The notes beneath the pieces are model-generated. The model worked only from the letters and a program-made list of their open reading frames with translations. It was not told where the DNA came from and made no database searches. Positions 12,982-15,512 of a DNA stretch of 15,512 bases are shown here, piece after piece. Location of the stretch: NCBI GenBank assembly GCA_028715095.1, contig JAQUSM010000009.1, positions 1-15,512 on the forward strand. The letters are read 5' to 3'. The stretch is from Candidatus Omnitrophota bacterium (GTDB lineage Bacteria; Omnitrophota; Gorgyraeia; Gygaellales; Profunditerraquicolaceae). The position numbers and the translations under genes are program-made. Numbering within the stretch: the first letter of the stretch is position 1; every line of letters starts with the position of its first letter.

Positions 12982-14013
12982 ATGGAATTCCTGCAATCCA
13001 AAAGAAACACAATCTTGCCCTATATTATAAGCTGCGGATTAATTTTTCTTACTACCCTCTTTGGCGAACTGGTTAAAAATAAGATTGGCCCGACCAACAT
13101 TGTTATGTTTTATCTTTTGGCTGTCGTCTTTATAGCTATCCGCTGGGGCAAAGGCCCGGCCATCACAACTTCAATTATAAGTGTCCTGGTTTTTGATTTC
13201 TTCCTTGTCCCGCCTTATCTTACCCTTAGCGTTGCCCATATTGAATATATCTTTACCTTCGCGGCATTTTTGACTGTCGGCATTGTTGTCAGCACCTTTG
13301 CCTCTAAAGTAAGAGAGCAGATTATGCAGCATCAGACGGAAAAACTTCATTCGGCGCTGTTAAACTCTATTTCCCATGACTTAAAAACTCCGCTTGTTTC
13401 AATAACCGGGGCCCTGACTGCGCTTCTGGATAAAAAATCGAATTTAGACGCGCAACATATAAAAGAACTTTTGGAAACTGCGCGCGGAGAATCAAGCCGG
13501 CTTAACCGGATTGTAAACAATCTCCTGGACATGACAAAGATGGAATCCGGGGTATTGCGGATCTCCAGTAAACCTTGCGATTTAAGAGACCTCATAGGCG
13601 CATGCTTAGAGCAGCTAAAAGAAAGAATAGGTTCCAGGGAGATAAAAATAGAGATCCCTAAAGACTCCCCTGAAATATGCGTAGATTTTCCGTTTATGCT
13701 CAAAGCGCTTTTTAATATTATTGATAACGCCTTGAAGTATTCCCCGGACGGCTCGCCGGTTGAAATACATGTAAACTTTCTTCAGCATAAGGCGCAGGTT
13801 AAGATACGGGATTACGGTATAGGGATCCCGGGGGAAGACCTCAAGCGGATCTTTGAGAAGTTCTACAGGATAGAACGCTCTCAAAATATATCAGGCACCG
13901 GGCTGGGTTTATGTATTTCAAAAGGTATTATCGAAGCCCATAGCGGAAGAATTTTTGTTGAGAGCGTACTGGATAAAGGATCCACTTTTATTGTGGAATT
14001 GCCGTTAGAATGA
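12982..14013 (+). CDS. KdpD-like sensor histidine kinase, short form
   Basis: Membrane histidine kinase, 343 residues, that should phosphorylate the response regulator encoded next. The N-terminus carries a KdpD-type four-helix membrane domain (DUF4118; segments about 10-30, 40-53, 58-75, 88-106, with GPTNIVMFYLLAVV and FDFFLVPPYLTLSV). A HisKA domain follows with SHDLKTPL (H132 the phosphoacceptor), then an HATPase domain with N-box IIDNALKYSP (N249), G1 RDYGIGIPG (about 276-284) and G2 GTGLGL (305-310). Full KdpD is about 900 residues; the N-terminal KdpD/UspA sensing region and GAF-like domain are absent. Its stop overlaps the regulator's start (ATGA). The nearby trkH suggests potassium or turgor sensing (inference). 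Confidence 0.9.
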   Translation: MEFLQSKRNTILPYIISCGLIFLTTLFGELVKNKIGPTNIVMFYLLAVVFIAIRWGKGPAITTSIISVLVFDFFLVPPYLTLSVAHIEYIFTFAAFLTVGIVVSTFASKVREQIMQHQTEKLHSALLNSISHDLKTPLVSITGALTALLDKKSNLDAQHIKELLETARGESSRLNRIVNNLLDMTKMESGVLRISSKPCDLRDLIGACLEQLKERIGSREIKIEIPKDSPEICVDFPFMLKALFNIIDNALKYSPDGSPVEIHVNFLQHKAQVKIRDYGIGIPGEDLKRIFEKFYRIERSQNISGTGLGLCISKGIIEAHSGRIFVESVLDKGSTFIVELPLE

Positions 14014-14723
14014 ATAATATAATCCCCGGACAGGGTAATTTGAGGATCCTTGTTGTTGACGATGAAAAAGCCATACGCGTTTTTCTTAGAACATCTCTTT
14101 CTTCATATGGTTATAGCGTCTTTGAAGCAGCTACGGGGAAAAAAGCATTGGAAGAAATTATTAATACCCATCCCGACGCGATCATTCTTGACCTTGGGCT
14201 TGCCGATATTGACGGCAGGGAGGTCATAACCAGGATCCGTAAACGGGCAAAGACACCGATTGTTATCTTGTCTGTGCGAGATGACCCGGCCGAGAAAATC
14301 TCCGCTCTGGATGCGGGAGCAGATGACTATCTTACCAAGCCGTTCTCTACGGAAGAGTTGCTGGCGCGCCTGCGCGCGGTAATGAGACGCCTTTTGCCTC
14401 CGGACAAGGAAGAAGTTCTTAAAACAGCTAAACTTTACATGGATATCACAAAACGCCTGGTAACAATAAACAACAAAGAAATTGATCTATCCCCTACAGA
14501 ATATGACTTGCTCAAGTTATTCCTTTTAAATACCGGCAAGGTCCTTACTCACCGGCAGATACTCCGGCAAATATGGGACAAAACCGAAGATTTTGAAGGC
14601 ATCCTGCATTTGCTGCGAGTTACGATCAGCAACCTGCGGAATAAAATCGAGCCTGATCCGGACCGGCCTACCTACTTATTAACCGAACCGGGCGTAGGAT
14701 ACCGCCTGCGTTCGGAAAGCTAA
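14010..14723 (+). CDS. KdpE-like OmpR-family response regulator
   Basis: A 237-residue DNA-binding regulator. The receiver domain (about 11-125) has acidic D17/D18, phosphoacceptor D61 (AIILDLGLADIDG), S88 and K110 (LTKPF). The C-terminal winged-helix domain (about 135-235) has ELDLSPTEYDLLKLF-like wording, LTHRQILRQIW, and the VTISNLRNKIE...YLLTEPGVGYRL ending typical of KdpE. The start overlaps the kinase gene by four bases; a second possible start is not obvious. It very likely works as the pair of the upstream kinase. The direct repeat at 14741-14758 is a candidate target, which would place the microprotein and trkH under its control. kdpFABC are not in the window. Confidence 0.93.
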   Translation: MNNIIPGQGNLRILVVDDEKAIRVFLRTSLSSYGYSVFEAATGKKALEEIINTHPDAIILDLGLADIDGREVITRIRKRAKTPIVILSVRDDPAEKISALDAGADDYLTKPFSTEELLARLRAVMRRLLPPDKEEVLKTAKLYMDITKRLVTINNKEIDLSPTEYDLLKLFLLNTGKVLTHRQILRQIWDKTEDFEGILHLLRVTISNLRNKIEPDPDRPTYLLTEPGVGYRLRSES

Positions 14724-14740
14724 AACCCGCGCTGCTTCAA

Positions 14741-14758
14741 TTTTGACCTTTTTTTGAC
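14741..14758 (+). promoter_or_regulatory. 11-bp-phased direct repeat, candidate response-regulator box
   Basis: Two copies of TTTTGAC (14741-14747 and 14752-14758) are separated by 4 bases, an 11-base period. Tandem 7-base half-sites at this period are the usual layout for OmpR/PhoB-family regulators. The repeat lies between the regulator gene and the microprotein-trkH pair. I find no convincing -10 with a good spacer nearby. Confidence 0.45.
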
Positions 14759-14796
14759 TTGCCTCTCTGCCCGCTCAAGAGTAATTTAGATATTCT

Positions 14797-14913
14797 ATGA
14801 AAAAAATAGCGTTCCTTTATAATATCGCATCCGGTATTTTCTGGGAGACAGCCTATGCGTTAATAATCATTGGCTCCGGGCTCCTGCTTGCATTCTTTAT
14901 TCAGAATATATAA
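14797..14913 (+). CDS. 38-residue single-span membrane microprotein upstream of trkH
   Basis: A small open frame read by hand, from ATG 14797 to TAA 14911-14913. It has a short basic start (MKKIAFLYN), then a hydrophobic helix (about 20-36, YALIIIGSGLLLAFF), ending QNI. The stop overlaps the trkH start by one base (TAATG), a coupling arrangement that argues the frame is real. The ribosome site is weak. I do not recognise a family. By position it recalls small accessory subunits such as KdpF beside KdpA, but no sequence match is claimed. It could aid TrkH assembly or simply serve to deliver ribosomes to trkH. Confidence 0.6.
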   Translation: MKKIAFLYNIASGIFWETAYALIIIGSGLLLAFFIQNI

Positions 14914-15512
14914 TGATACTAAAACCGCAATTAAGCGACATTAAAAATATCGGCTACTATTTAGGCAGGATTACCCTTGGCCTTGGCCTAACCATGTTTG
15001 TGCCGTTTCTCACAGGGATCTTCTTATTTAAAGAGCCTAACCCGGCATTTGATTTCCTGATCAGCGCGAACATCACGGTGCTTCTGGGTTTAATATTAAG
15101 CAGGCTATGTAAAACAAACAGGGATTTGCATACCGCCCAGGCCATGGTTATTGTCGCCCTTTCCTGGCTTATCGCTATGGCATTAGGAGCTATACCTTTA
15201 TTCTTAAGCGGACACTATAATTCGTTTCTTGACACGTGTTTTGAAACCATGTCGGGATTTACCACAACCGGATTGATTCTGGTGCAGGATTTAGACCATC
15301 TATCCCTGACTCACAATTTATGGCGGCATCTGGGCCCATTTATCGGAGGCCAAGGCATAGCGATTATAGCAATCTCTTTCCTGGTCGGGGGGACAAACGG
15401 GACATTGAAGATTTATCTCGGAGAAGCACGGGATGAGAAATTAGTCCCCAATGTAATCCACACAGCCAGGTTTATCTGGATTATCAGTATCGCTTATTTG
15501 ATTGCCGGAACA
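14913..15512 (+). CDS. trkH: TrkH/KtrB-family potassium uptake channel subunit (3' end outside window)
   Basis: Membrane subunit of Trk/Ktr potassium uptake; 200 residues are present and the frame is open at the right edge. Hydrophobic segments lie at about 18-40, 47-63, 76-97 and 143-160. The first pore loop and filter is FETMSGFTTTGLIL (about 111-124), with the TTTG filter core, followed by LWRHLGPFIGGQGIAII (about 136-152), the conserved M2 region of the family. Full-length proteins have about 450-490 residues with four such repeats, so more than half is missing here. The start ATG overlaps the microprotein stop. Gating partners (TrkA/KtrA) may lie downstream. The linked two-component system suggests potassium-responsive expression. 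Confidence 0.93.
   Translation, partial: MILKPQLSDIKNIGYYLGRITLGLGLTMFVPFLTGIFLFKEPNPAFDFLISANITVLLGLILSRLCKTNRDLHTAQAMVIVALSWLIAMALGAIPLFLSGHYNSFLDTCFETMSGFTTTGLILVQDLDHLSLTHNLWRHLGPFIGGQGIAIIAISFLVGGTNGTLKIYLGEARDEKLVPNVIHTARFIWIISIAYLIAGT

Noticed and set aside
14724..14796. Clear sigma-70 promoter upstream of the microprotein
   Set aside because: TTGACT and TTGCCT can be found, but no -10-like hexamer sits at good spacing; only the direct repeat is reported.
1..15512. CRISPR array, transposon ends, tRNA or rRNA genes
   Set aside because: Reading both strands showed no regular spaced repeats, transposase motifs, terminal repeats or recognisable RNA gene cores.

Overview
The window looks like chromosomal DNA from a diderm (Gram-negative type) bacterium of moderate GC. 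The Lol lipoprotein-sorting genes, the MEP-pathway enzyme IspH and a bacterial class II LysRS support this. The style of several proteins (single LolC/E-type permease, carbamoyltransferase-SxtJ-DUF5989 cassette, NDH-2/DoxX pair) resembles uncultured PVC-neighbourhood lineages such as Omnitrophota. That placement is an impression from protein character, not a tested assignment. I see no mobile elements, CRISPR array, rRNA or tRNA, and no gene-free stretch above 300 bases.

Layout. (1) Bases 1-7436, minus strand, transcribed right to left: NDH-2-like NADH dehydrogenase, DoxX membrane protein, a thioredoxin-like/CcdA fusion, a DUF1573 secreted protein, HtpX-like protease (with an EF-hand-type loop), lysS, lolC/E and lolD (cut by the left edge). 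Internal spacings are very short or overlapping. A consensus sigma-70 promoter restarts transcription at lysS. (2) 7474-9382, plus strand: a short-chain polyprenyl (GGPP-type) synthase and ispH. (3) 9369-12867, minus strand: carbamoyltransferase, SxtJ-like protein, DUF5989 protein, a 59-residue two-helix ferritin-like protein, and purU, which meets ispH tail to tail with a 14-base overlap. (4) 12982-15512, plus strand: a short KdpD-like sensor kinase, a KdpE/OmpR-like response regulator, a 38-residue membrane microprotein, and trkH (cut by the right edge). This last block reads as a potassium-responsive regulatory and uptake unit.

How they fit together. Block 1 starts with a respiratory/periplasmic redox set (quinone-reducing flavoprotein, DoxX, thiol-electron conduit, secreted DUF1573 protein) and ends with envelope quality control and lipoprotein export. 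Block 2 supplies isoprenoid precursors and an allylic diphosphate. Block 3 carries an O-carbamoylation cassette whose acceptor is unknown.

The most striking cross-cutting signal is translational. Four or five genes at the heads of transcription units begin only about 6-15 bases after a -10 box and have no Shine-Dalgarno. Most internal genes have good GGAGG-type sites. This suggests leaderless or near-leaderless initiation at operon heads. Other points worth a second look are the EF-hand loop in HtpX, the mini-ferritin, two look-alike bulged hairpins at gene ends, a palindrome in place of the lolC ribosome-binding site, and an 11-bp-phased direct repeat upstream of the trkH microprotein.
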